Source: Panorpa germanica (lineage: Eukaryota; Arthropoda; Insecta; Mecoptera; Panorpidae). From it: a stretch of 64,000 bases of DNA. The translations under genes and the position numbers were made by a program. This document shows, piece by piece, positions 49,106 to 61,061 of the stretch. The notes beneath the pieces are model-generated. The model ran no database searches, was not told where the DNA came from, and saw only the letters and a program-made list of their open reading frames with translations. Each line of letters begins with the position of its first letter. Positions within the stretch are counted from its first letter, which is position 1. The DNA lies in NCBI GenBank assembly GCA_963678705.1, contig OY783217.1:3906001-3970000 (forward strand). The letters run 5' to 3'.

Positions 49106-49165
49106 ATATAAACATATAAGAATATAAGAATAGATTCAAACAGTTGGAACATTATAATATAGGAT
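49106..49165. repeat. Copy of the Helitron-like element end
   Basis: ACATATAAGAATATAAGAAT followed by AGATTCAAAC and GGAACATTATAATATA matches 11300-11342 at the end of the tandem Helitron-like copies. It directly follows the last satellite monomer. Confidence 0.7.
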
Positions 49166-49507
49166 AACTGCATTAAAAAATTGTTGCAAAATGTATTTCC
49201 TAATTATTTATATTCCTTAAGTTAGATTCAAAGCAATTAGGCAGGTGTATGAATGGTTGCAGTAAATTAGGCTGAAGAATGGTTTCGAATATAAGGTGAA
49301 TACTTTTCCATCGTCCCGACCAGTTACAAATTTAGGAAGACGAGAGTGGTAGGCCAATGACAAAGTTTGTCTCTTTTCACGAATTGTGTAGACACACCTA
49401 TCCAAACTATAGTCTCAAGACTTAACACAACCATTTGTATCTAAAAATTAATAAAGTTCTAACTGATTCATAAGTGATGTTACTTAGGTTGCATAATATT
49501 CAGGCGC

Positions 49508-50997
49508 AATAATTCCAGTAATTGTCATTTTTCCTTCTTAAAATTATGATAAAGTTCAATATTTAAATTTTAAACATGACGAAAGTATAACTTATGCGCC
49601 TGGAAACAATGCAACTAAAGTAACAATATCAATTTGATCCATAGTAAATATATGATTAAATATAATATTTTTGTTTCATTGTTTAAACTTTGTTAAAAAC
49701 GATAAAACGTTAAATATTTCTATTTTAGAAAAATAGCAGCTTTGTAGTTTTAGAGATGTAACAAGGCCTTCTAAAAGGTCAAGGAAAAGGTTGATGTTTC
49801 AATTTTAGCAAAAATAGCAACTTCTCGGTTTTTGAGATGACAGAAAAAATAATAATATTTCCTTCTTAAAAATTAAGAAAGTTAATTTTTCAAAAAGACA
49901 AAAGGTTACACGGTAAGGTGTGCTGGTTCTCTCGTTGCTCATTTCTGGTTTTTAATATAGTAATCAATATTTAAAACTAGCGCTTAATAGATGTTCCACT
50001 ATTTAGATTGCAACTGCTCCATCTGTTAATTAAATCCTTAACTACGCTCTTATTTTCTACTGATTAATAGATGGCCATTGGTGCTGCTATTATTGGTATT
50101 TGATATTAGCGCTTACTTATTTAAGTTTATGTATTAAATTATATTTTTTTATAATCTTTTAAATTTTTTTACAAAGATAATTAATGTTAGAATTCTTTAA
50201 ATGAGATTTAAAACTTGCGCCTAATATAGGCTCTACTATTTATACACAGCAGGTGCTACATCTGGTAATTAAATCGTTAACTAAGTTCTTAGTATCTACC
50301 AGTTAATAGATGGCGCAGATGGTGATATTATTGATATTTAGTATTGGTGTAAATTAATTACATAAACTTATTATTAGTAAGAGTAGTAGTTTAATCTTTT
50401 AATTAGTTATATTTATTTGTTAATAAATGACATTTTATTTATTTAATCTTGAAATATAATATAGTAAATCTTATTTATAGCTAACAATGCACTATATTTT
50501 CATTGACAGCACCATCTGTTGCTAATAAGATATATCTTTAACAGAAATTATTTCTTCAGTAATAGTTATTTAATAATATGATATTCTTTGAAATTATTGA
50601 TGACGAGAACATATAGACAAGTTATTTCATTCTTTTTGTTATAATTTTTTTTTAATTTACCGCTGCAATTTTTTATATAATATATTTTTAATACATATTT
50701 GTTTACAGGAGTGTACTTCTGTCAGTTCTGTCGTTCGTCAGAAACGAAATAGAGGGGGAGTGGCCAAGGTCTTACCTTAATAACAATTTTAATATAATTA
50801 TTAAAAATAAAAACATTTATATTTTTTAAAATGTGTAGTAGATGGATTTTGTTCTCTAATTGTTTATGTGTGTCAATGTTATTGGTACAATAATTCGTTT
50901 TTAAAAAACTTTTCCAGATCTACTATTTACCTAAATCTGTTTTTAATTGTAAATAGTTTTATAACGAAAATAAACATACGGTAATAATATTAAAGAT
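49508..50997. other. Intergenic DNA and probable promoter region of Ric
   Basis: The first 400 bp carry decayed relatives of the satellite element's left end. The rest is AT-rich with no gene. A pyrimidine-rich GTCAGTTCTGTCGTTCG near 50730 looks like a plausible transcription start area, but this is only a guess. An open frame at 49217-49405 (minus) has no support. Confidence 0.45.
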
Positions 50998-52522
50998 ATG
51001 GCGGGTGAGGTTTCAGTATCTAGTTCATTTATAACGGGTAAGAAAAAAGGTAAATTAATACGAGATAGTTCAAGTAAAGGAGCTTCTGATGAAAATTCAA
51101 GGCCTGCACCTCCCGTACAAACAACACGAGGTGGATTGCGGGTCTATAAAATTGTTGTTCTTGGCGATGGCGGAGTTGGAAAATCAGGTAAAGTGACAGA
51201 TAAACATATGCGCCTGATTAACACGCAACGTATGCTACTTTTATTTTCGTTTTAAAATAAACTTTTGTATTGATTAATAGTCATACAAATAGTACAAACT
51301 TTTAGATAAAGTGGTCTATATTATAATACAGTTCTTTTTCAGTTCAGAAAACTTTGTATTAATATTTATGACATGTAATTTTACAGCTGTAACATTGCAG
51401 TTCGTTAGCCACAGTTTTTTGGATTACCATGATCCCACTATTGGTGAGGATGTTTTATTATGTCACAGAGCAGCTTTATAAGTTTTTATTTTAATAATTA
51501 TTATAAACATTTTTTAGAGGATTCATATCAACAACAAGCGGTAATTGATGGAGAAGCAGCTCTATTAGATATTTTAGACACCGCTGGACAGGCAAGATTT
51601 TTAAATTTTATTTTAGTAATACTAAAATCAAAGCGACGTCTGTTTTATATCGTAAGATATGAATTTAATAAAATATTGTGTAGTTTTATTTTAAATTTTA
51701 ATTCCTATTTTGGAAATACACGATTTTCTTGTATCCGTTTTTTATGAATAAATTTAAAAAAACACATGGTCGCAATAAATTCTTTATAAATAAATAATTT
51801 TGGGAGTCAAATATTGTTAATATATTTTATTTGCAGGTTGAATTCACTGCTATGCGAGATCAATACATGCGATGTGGCGAGGGTTTTATTATTTGTTACT
51901 CTGTAACAGATCGTCGTAGTTTTCAAGAAGCTTTAGAATATAGAAAATTAATTGCACGTGTTAGACTAGCAGAAGACATACCCCTGGTACTAGTAGGAAA
52001 TAAATTTGATCTTCAATCGCAACGTAAGGTAATAAACTGAAACTTATATAAAGTATTTTTAAAATCTAATGTTTTATAAGTTATTAACTTTTGGGAATTT
52101 AAAAAGTTTTCAATAATCATAAATTTGCAATATCAATTAAATAGGTAACTACTGAGGAAGGTGCTGCATTAGCAAGACAGTTTGGATGTCCATTTTATGA
52201 AACTTCTGCAGCTTTAAGACATTATGTAGATGATGCATTCCATACGTTAGTTCGCGAAATACGACGTAAAGAAGCGCAGCGAGTAAGTATGGATATATTT
52301 AAAAATATTAAATATGTGTACCGTGTTTCGGAGTATATCTTTCAATAATAAAAGTTTTCATTTACTAACCGTTAAATATATTTAATATAGGCACTACACG
52401 CAAATGGAAGTAGTTCTGACAAAATTCATTCAAGACGTCATAGCCGTTGGTGGAGGCTTAGAAGCATTTTTACATTAGTCTTCAAGCGAAAACGTCATCA
52501 ACAACATAATTACTCTCCTTAA
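50998..52522 (+). CDS. Ric: Ric / RIT-type Ras-related small GTPase
   Basis: Six exons (50998-51187, 51387-51443, 51518-51591, 51837-52028, 52145-52282, 52391-52522) give 260 aa, close to Drosophila Ric, a calmodulin-interacting membrane GTPase with roles in stress survival and neurons. After a Ser/Lys-rich N-terminal extension come all G boxes: G1 G-D-G-G-V-G-K-S (56-63), the effector region H-D-P-T-I-E-D-S-Y, G3 D-T-A-G-Q, G4 N-K-F-D, G5 E-T-S-A. H-D-P-T-I-E-D instead of Ras Y-D-P-T-I-E-D is typical of RIT/Ric. The C-terminus is a basic, Trp-containing tail (R-R-H-S-R-R-W-W-R-L-R, then F-K-R-K-R) with no CAAX box, as in RIT proteins, which bind membranes through charge. Intron 3 starts with GC instead of GT. 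Confidence 0.95.
51592..51836 (+). other. GC-AG intron in Ric
   Basis: Exon 3 must end after the Gln codon of D-T-A-G-Q (CAG, ending 51591), and exon 4 resumes with Val-Glu-Phe (GTTGAATTC at 51837). The intron therefore begins GCAAGA and ends TTTGCAG. CAG/GCAAG is the known consensus of the minor GC-AG class processed by the U2 spliceosome. No GT donor in a suitable frame is available at this point. Confidence 0.85.
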
Positions 52523-55499
52523 ACATATATGAAGTAATAATTAAAACAGACCAAAAACAAGAAATAAGACAGGTATTTTTATATCTTATACTATTTCATT
52601 TCGACATCGTTTAATCTGATTTATTGAGCAAAAATATGAAAACAAAAAAATTAAAGAAAAAGATTTTTTAATATTTGTCTATTAATGACAATAGTACTTT
52701 TATATTAATATTTTATAGAAGAGACAAATATTATTTGACAATTTAATCATTTATTGCCATATATTGTAATTGTTGATAACATACTTTTATATAGTTTATG
52801 TTATTATTTTTATAGAATGTAATGTGAAGTAATATATATTAATATTTCGAATATCGGACTGCGGCAGCTTGATAGAGTAATTAATATTACACTTAGAGAT
52901 AGGCATATGATAAGTAACGTTGAAATCAATTTCTTCTTTATGTTTGTATATTTAAATTAAAAAAATTATATTTGAATGAGATTGTACTAATTATCGCTTG
53001 AATATTAATAAGTAGCAATCTGTTAGGTAGTTCATGTATTACAATTAATGGAAATGTAAAAGAAAGAGTGAATGACTTAACATTAGTTGAAATATTGACT
53101 GTATGTGGTGTAAACGATTTTGTATTGAAAATACATTTTTATCTACCTTTACATAAATGTATTAATTTTAATACAGATTTTGTTAAGAGAACATGCTGTT
53201 CTCTTATAGTTTGCAGATATAATTCTGCTACCTGCAATAATAGGTGCCGTTCCAATTGGAATAATACAATAACAAAATTGCCTACATTTTTTATATAAAA
53301 AATTATTTAGCTTCTACTTAGAAGAATGTTGATGTGTACTTGTTAAAAGTTAAATGGTTAAAGACATTTCGCAGTTTTTCTTTCAATCAATTATTTATTT
53401 TATTTTCAATAAAGAGAAAATCGCGATTTTTATATATAAATTTGTATAGAAGTCCCAAAACAAATTAAAATTGATAAACAAAGTGCAATTTTAAAATTAA
53501 ATGTTTCGTTAATAATTTTAATTTTTCAAATGTTTGAACATTTTTACACTTTTTAAAAATATATCTATTAAATCATATATAATTAATATTAAAAATGTTT
53601 TAGAAGATAATTAATTGAAAAATAGTTTAATATAGGGGAATGTTTAAGTTTCCGTCGAACCCATTAATCTGAATTCATAAAACCTTTATTCTTAATTGAT
53701 GTCTATTAAAGTTCCTTTTGTAAAATCATATTTCCGAAACTTCAATAGATAAAATTATAAAATATTATACAATTATAAAATATTTGTTAAATCAGCTTAA
53801 TGGTTACGATATAAACTTAATCCAGTGAGAGTCTGTGATTTTTTGCTTAAAATTAATTTAGAATTTATCGCAATATAATATAGAATAGTACCATAGTATT
53901 TAATAAAAAAAAAGATACCCTAATTTTAGAAAACAAAACATGCTAAGAATGTTATTATAGGATTTAAATATTATTGTCGCACCTTATTTTTTTGGCAATA
54001 GTTAAACTTCTACTAAAAAGTAGTTTTCATTTTTCCTTCAATTATTAATGTTTCTATACATCATGTATAAATTTGATGCTTTGCATGATACGGTTTGTAC
54101 GGAAAATAATTAAGAATGAAAGGTAAAGACCGCTTAAAAAAATATGATGGAAACATTGAATAATAAATATCTAACATAATTCATAAAAAAATAAGGCATA
54201 AAACATTTATAGTCAAAATAATGAGACTTATCATTATTGTTTTGTTCTATAAATCTTACAGATAATATAGTTTGATATATTTATTTTAAAAAACCTAATT
54301 CTAATTCACATTTCTAGTCAATCAAAACGTATGTGTTTATATTATTTCAAAATGCTTTAATTTCATATTTTTATAATTCATTGCATGAAATATATATCTA
54401 TATTTACTATAAATAATATATTATGTATAATGCTTAGCATATATATGCAACGCACACATGTAGGGTACCTAACTAACATAGTTTGCTTGTTACTACGTTC
54501 CAAATTATTATTAAATAACAAAATAAAAAAATATATTTATATTAGATATATAATAATACTTTCCTAGAAGGAATATATAGCAAGTATTCATATAAGCAGG
54601 ATGGTTCGCAAGTAGTTTTATTATTATTGCTTCAAAAAATGTGTCTTGTGAACTAATCAGATAGAAATTCAAAAAGTTAAAACTTAATGTAGATGCAGTT
54701 GAATTAAAATAAATATAACTGTTAATATACCAATAATAATAACGGGTAATTAAATGTTTATACATAAAAATATATTTAATACCTGTAATATATGTAATAT
54801 TATGAAATATAAATTGTAATTGTGTAGAAAAGTCAAAATATGTAGCTTAGGCAAGTCGTAATCTAATATGTGATTGTCTTTCTAGTTTCTGGTAGTTTTA
54901 ACATCGTATTAATATATTTTAATGGACATACTTCATTGCAACAAAAGTTCCAGTTAAAATTATAAACTGATGCATACAATTAAATAATGGGAACAAAATA
55001 AACTAAAACCATTTTAGTTGTGCAGTCTATTTCTGTTATTGACATATTATTGATTGTCCAATGTTTATTATACATTACAATACTTTTTAAATATATACTA
55101 TATATATATATTTATTATGACTGCACAAAGCTGCCTAACAAATAGTATTATTAATTTATATTCAATTATATTGTTACAATATATAATAAACCTACTTTTT
55201 TATACGCCAAATAATAATGTTGTTCAAGATAATAAAAATATTTTCTTTTATATAATAAAAATTATTCGTTTGGTGTATTCATTTTGTCAATGTTTTACAA
55301 AGAAAAATAAATTGTTTAAAAAAATTGTTGTTTAATTTACCCATTAAATATTATATCATATATCACAAATTTAATAGAATATTGTATTTTTACATGTTTT
55401 ATTATATAAATATTGTTAGAATAACAAGTTCAGTCTTTAAACTACTTTGTATCAGTCTTCATAATGTACGTAAATAAATATATTATTGAATATTCTTAC
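52523..55499. other. Ric 3' UTR and intergenic DNA
   Basis: AT-rich, with a likely Ric polyadenylation signal at 53408. Short open frames at 53068, 54385, 54511 and 55054 are composed mainly of Ile, Tyr, Phe, Asn and Lys, as expected for random AT-rich sequence, and have no homology that I recognise. The last few hundred bases should include the 3' UTR of the deaminase gene on the minus strand. Confidence 0.55.
53408..53413 (+). terminator. Possible polyadenylation signal of Ric
   Basis: AATAAA about 890 bp after the stop codon; earlier weaker variants exist, so the 3' end is uncertain. Confidence 0.35.
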
Positions 55500-56945
55500 T
55501 TATTTTTGCGTCAGTAACAACTTTCTTAGGAGACGTTTCTCAGCTTCGTTTCCAAAAATAAAATTTATTGATTCATAACAAAGATTCCATAACTCACTTT
55601 TGCTCAAATTAAATGTTTTAGCACAAATAAAATATTCATCTGAAAGTTCAGTTTCGAAAACACCTTTATCATCTGTCTGTAATAAATAAAATTGTTAGCA
55701 TAAGTAAATCTTAAGTAAGTTTTGTGAAATATGTGAAATATACTCTACCGAAATTGCTATAGGATGTGATTTATGTAAGAGATATTTTATGTGGTGATCT
55801 GCATAGGTTTTTGTAGTTTCAGTTTTAACATTTGAGGTAAGGCAGCATTCTGGATAAAATAATTGTTTTATTAGAGATAAATCAAAATGTGTTCTATACT
55901 CAACAATAAATAAAAAACTCACCAACAGGAATATTGGCTTTAATCAATAATTTAAACAATATTTCTGATCCTCCTGAATTAGGATGAATAAATGTCCCAT
56001 GACCAATTCGATCTGGATTGAATTGTAACATTGATAAGACTTCTGATTCTTTGAACACCTCAGCACAATGCAATGTCACCTACAAATATAACTTTAAGTA
56101 ATAATAATTTACTTATTTAGTGTTTTATAATTTAACCTATACCTTTAATCCACTTAGCCTTGCATGTTCAAATAATTTGCAATGAAAAGATCCTTTGTTG
56201 GGGTCTCCACAAAGGTCAACACCGCATACAATATCAGGATGTAAGCCTGCTTGATCTATTGCTAGAGTAATTACATCGAATGATTCCAAATAAGAATGAC
56301 GACGATCGATTGAAACTAGAAGCTTAACAATAATTGATGGCACAGTTTTTCTGGCTGCCCTGAAATTATTAATAAAACTATATTTATAAGATTTAATCAC
56401 TGTATTTCAGAAGAGGGTTTACTTACTTAATTGCTGCAATAACAACATCTAAATATTCTCTTTTTGTCATTACACATTCAATTTCCCGAGGCGTTGTTCT
56501 TAATTCCAAATAGACAACATTATCTGCAGCAAATTCTTCGATAACTCGTGTTGTGGCTAAACTTAAACCTTCTTTTGTAGAAGTGAGCATGTGAGCCACA
56601 CGAAATAACTCGAAACACCTGTGGAGTAATAATACAAATTTTAAAAAGTCGTACGAATTTTAAATAATTTCTTCTAATAGCTATATACTTAGATAATGAG
56701 GTAAAAGATCCTTTGCTGATTCTATAACTAAGAATTGATTGCAAATCCACAGGATTGTTAATACAAAGTTTTTCTAACTCTTTCATTGTAGATATACTTA
56801 ACGACCCATTTAAATGTGCATGTAATTCCTAAAACAGTTTTAAAAGATAAGAGAAACAATATATCTATGTATCAAATTATATTGGTACTTAAAAGTAAAT
56901 TACAATTTTAGGCAAGTTTTTACAGTACGCCTGCAAATCATCCAT
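55500..56945 (-). CDS. Adal: Adenosine deaminase-like protein (N6-methyl-AMP deaminase, ADAL/MAPDA)
   Basis: The enzyme hydrolyses N6-methyl-AMP to IMP and methylamine in the cytosol, clearing modified nucleotides from RNA turnover. Seven exons in transcription order (56945-56904, 56828-56689, 56618-56427, 56359-56143, 56079-55923, 55849-55749, 55676-55500) close in phase to 341 aa, near the family length of about 350. The metal-binding H-A-H is in E-L-H-A-H-L-N-G-S-L-S; later motifs are E-L-R-T-T-P-R-E, G-V-D-L-C-G-D-P, the catalytic H-C-A-E, R-I-G-H-G, C-L-T-S-N and T-D-D-K-G-V-F. All active-site residues expected of the family are present. The first Met begins M-D-D-L-Q-A-Y-C-K-N-L-P-K; an out-of-frame ATG lies five bases upstream. 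In Drosophila the orthologue is named Ada. Confidence 0.93.
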
Positions 56946-59900
56946 TGCATTTACACCTTTTTACAATCCGTATATTGGTTTATGCCTGAAATAAAATATA
57001 TTACTTATAAAATTATAACCTATTTTATAATATATTAAAATTTCTTATATTTAAATTATTAAATATAGTATTATACATAGCTAAGAAATATATATAATAT
57101 CAAGAAGTATGCTGCGTAGTTTTGTCCGTGGAATGGGCAATTTTATCTAACTTACGCAAATGTCAAATCTTGCTGTCAAATATAACGCATCCGTATCACA
57201 AACCAATTGTGTCTACTGACCAATGAAGAAAACATATTTAGGAGTAAAAATAAATAAACGAATGCTGGTACAGAGGTCACTCAAAGCTGTTTTTTTAATC
57301 AATAGAATGGTACAACTCTATGATATAAATAGTTTAATAGACGACGCACTTTTTGTTTAAATTGTTGTTAAACAATTACTTGTTTAAAATTGATTATTAA
57401 TATTTGTCAACTAATTAGTATTAATTAGCGACACCTATTACAGAATAGCTTTAAATCACTTATTGTTAACGATTTGTTCAACACTTGGCAAGCCACTTTA
57501 TTGCGCATAGACAGTATGCAACTTTATATACACAGTTAGGAAAAGGTAAAGGTCTTTTAATTATTAAATTAATTTGTTTATTTCAAGTACATTTTGCTTT
57601 CACCGGTATGCAAATTTACAGCTTCCTTACTATCATCAAAATTAAAAAATGGTTTTTTTTTGATAAAAAGCTGAGAGAAAAATAAAAAGTTTCTCATAAT
57701 TCAGAAAGAGAAGTTTCGTCTCTTTTAGTGATAAGAGGTTTTCCTGTCAGCACTTGAAATATATATATTTACAAAGGTGTTCCAATACATCCCAATTACG
57801 TTCCCAAAGTTGTTTTAACCGTTATGTGGTTGGTTGGAAAGTAAAATAGGAAACATTTATAATACAAATTAATATCTAGACTGAATTTTTTATTTATTTT
57901 TATAACAGCTACAAATCATTTAATGTAATAATTTAACTACAGGTTCTTTTACAATTATTAATATTATTATATACTTCTAAATATTTCTCATTATGCATAC
58001 ATACAATACGGTGTTGCATTTGTCGATCATGTTTATTTCTTAACTATAATATATATTTTCAATAATAATATTGTGATTTAGTTTTACTATTAATGATAAA
58101 ATTACAATAAAATAATAACAGTCTTTTTGGTAATTATTCATATAATTTATAACTTTTAAGATATGCGTTTTCATAATCATGAAATACTCCATTATATCCA
58201 ATGATATATTATTTCAAATATTTTATAAAAAAAATTTTAATATATTGTTTAATAAAAAATGTATAGCTGAAACGATCATAGCTAATACACTAGTATATTG
58301 CCTAAAAATGATCATATTGCGGATTTGGAATAAAGAACGCAGTATGGCTTACACACATATCAGAACCCAGGCCCACACGTGAAGACAAAACATCAAAGGG
58401 GTAGGGGGATAGCGGCGAACCGTATTAACCTGTCGGTGCGGTTATGTTTTAAGTTATGTTTTATAAAACTTTATTCAATCTTAATTAAGCTGATCAAACG
58501 ATCCGTTTAAACGAACAGAGGTGAAATGCATATTCATGTTCCAATAAATGTTTCAAAATGTTTTTGTGATTTTGAAATTTTTTGTTGTTGTTTGGATATC
58601 CAACCTCACAACCATATTCTTTTTTTCGTACTAACTACTATTTTGTAACTATAACAGAAACTGCAGGCCTTCAAAAATCAGTAGTTTACGGACGTCAGTT
58701 TAACAGTTACAAAAGTTAACGATTTAATATTTCCTTCGACCTTCTTCTTCACTGGTTACTCAGGTTATATCTTGCAGTAATAAGAATAACAGTATTTAAT
58801 ATAACTTATATCATAAAGAAGAGTTACATACTTAGAAACCATTGCAATAAGGATTCTTACGATTTTTAAAATAAAAGTTGATTGAACTTAAAATAGAAAC
58901 ATAACTCAAAAAAGAATATTATGTTCATAAAAATATTTACACGATAATGAAATACATATATTTATACATATATATTGTTTCAAAATAAATTTTTCGATAG
59001 TATAAAATATGTTTTGTGAATTTCAAATTGAAATGTTGAAAAGTTAAAATGTCAAAAAAAAATTAATTAAAATTAATGCAGCTACTTACAAGAACAATTT
59101 CGGTTATACTTTGATAGGTATAACAATAAGTAAACATATTTATATATATTTATAGGTACATATATATTTATATAAAAAATAATTAAAATTAATGCAGCTA
59201 TTTACAAAAACGATTTTGGTTATAGTTTGATTATAGTTCAAATTACGAGAGTTCGCCGGCGACTCATACTTAAAATAAGTTGTGGGGTGTAAACTGCCGA
59301 TATAACTAAAAAGCACTGACTCACTTATTTCTATAATGTATGTAGAAACAAATAAAATAAAATTCATTATCCTATTATAGATTTATACCGGTCACAACCA
59401 CTTTTAAGTATCCGCCAAACTATCTCACTTTTTCGTAAATAATTATACAAATTGCTTCATAAAAGAATATAAATAATAATTAAAATTTGTCTTGTATTTA
59501 TTATTTATATAAGTTTTATAGTAGTATTATTATTTCTATTGATTAAGATTGTCTGCGATTTATTGATACCATCGTCTGAATGAAAAATGTTAATTTAAAA
59601 TAAATTAAATTATTATTACACCATCTATATTTATAGTTTTAAGAAGACTGTATTCAGAATTATTGTGTTATATACATTATATAAATTCAGCAAAAACAGA
59701 AATGGTTTTTACCCGCAAACGAATGGGATCGTATATTAATACAGACTATCTTATGTATATATGTAAAAACATATATATATTTATAGGTACATATAAATTT
59801 ATAAATAAAATAATTAAAATTAATGCGATTATTTACAAGATCAATTTGGTTATGGTTAGATACGTTTTCAAATTTATTTAAAGTATTTTATTTATAAAAT

Positions 59901-61061
59901 TATTTCGTAGTTCAATTGAAATTTTTTTTTAAATGGTATACTTGTAGATTATTAATTGTACCTATCTACTCTTTGACAATAAGTAAACATTTATTATGTC
60001 TAGTAAAACATTTTAATTAAAAATTTACACATAATTTTCTCCATGTATGCTATACATTTAAATGAAATGAAATTAATTTATAATGAAATTAATTTTTAAC
60101 ATACAATATCACGTTTTCGTAAATAATGATACAAATTGCTTTATAAAAGAATATAAATAATAATTAAAATTTGTGTTGTATTTATTATTTATATAAGTTT
60201 TATAGTAGTATTATTATTTATATTGGTTAAGATTGTCTGTAATTTATCAATACCATCGTCTCAATGAAAAATGTTAATCTTAAATAAATAAAATTATTAT
60301 TAACACCATTTATAATTATAGTTTTAAGAAAACAGTATTCATAATTATTGTTTTATATACATTATATAAATTCAGCAAAAACAGAAATGGTTTTTACCCG
60401 CAAACGAATGGGATCGAATATTAATACAGACTCTCTTATGATCAATTTTTCAAATTAAATCACACATTTATAATCGATTTTCGAACAATATGTGAAAACG
60501 TATTTCTTTTTTAATACATACCATAGAAATATAAATGACTGGGCTTATAAAATAATCACGTAAATATTTTGACTTTTAAAAATTGGAAATACTACTATAC
60601 ACATATGACTTATTGCTATAAAAGATATTTTTGTCAAAATAATTTACACACGGAAAATATCTTTCATTATTCATTCACACAAGGATTAACATATTTAACA
60701 AAGATCTAGTTCAGAGATTCTATATATAATTCTACTCGCATAACTAGGACTAATGATTATAGTCATGATATAAAAAAAAACCAATGACAATTACAATATA
60801 AATTTACACCTTTAAGTTTAATTATAAATAAAAACATAAAACAAAAAAGTAAGGCGTCAGTCCATGCTACATTTGTAAAACAAACTTAAGAACTAAACCA
60901 AGAAAATATCAATGCTCGCATCAATGTTCAAGAATACGGGAACAACAACTACGAGTTTCTACTCTTGAATAATCAATTACTTACAATTAATAGTTAATCA
61001 CTATCATTATACTATAACATAAACATAAGCCGTGAATGTTTTGTAGTTAGCAGGATGAAAC
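56946..61061. other. Intergenic DNA and long 3' region of retained
   Basis: No gene is recognised. A GC-richer island at about 58380-58445 (GGGGTAGGGGGATAGCGGCG within it) stands out but has no frame or RNA fold I can defend. The direct repeats at 59431 and 60117 lie here. The deaminase promoter (minus) must be near 56946-57200, and the retained 3' UTR extends leftward from 61061 for an unknown distance. Confidence 0.5.
59431..60440. repeat. Direct repeat of about 320 bp (59431-59752 and 60117-60438)
   Basis: Both copies run from GTAAATAAT.ATACAAATTGC through ATAGTAGTATTATTATTTPyTA-like sequence and ACCATCGTCT to AATGGTTTTTACCCGCAAAC and GAATGGGATCG. Identity is above 90% by eye and the spacing is 686 bp. 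A related smaller repeat (TATAGGTACATATA followed by TAATTAAAATTAATGC) occurs at about 59150 and 59783. The function is unknown. Confidence 0.8.

Larger units (their letters stand above)
45748..49507. mobile_element. 3.76-kb fold-back element with GCGCCTG termini enclosing an inverted satellite array
   Basis: The left end (45748-45776) reads GCGCCTG, six bases, ATGCAAC, three bases, AGTAAC. The right end (49479-49507), read inversely, gives GCGCCTG, six bases, ATGCAAC, three bases, AGTAAC. The interior is almost entirely satellite monomers in two opposed blocks. No transposase frame is present and no clear target-site duplication was found. A further copy of the left end in direct orientation lies at about 49594-49622, so the true boundary may be more complex. 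Confidence 0.55.

Noticed and set aside
56136-56786. The two minus-strand frames of 87-88 aa as separate genes
   Set aside because: They are exons of the ADAL gene read into flanking introns.
58380-58445. GC-rich island as a structured RNA gene
   Set aside because: No convincing stem set, no Pol III boxes and no known RNA family resemblance; only the base composition stands out.
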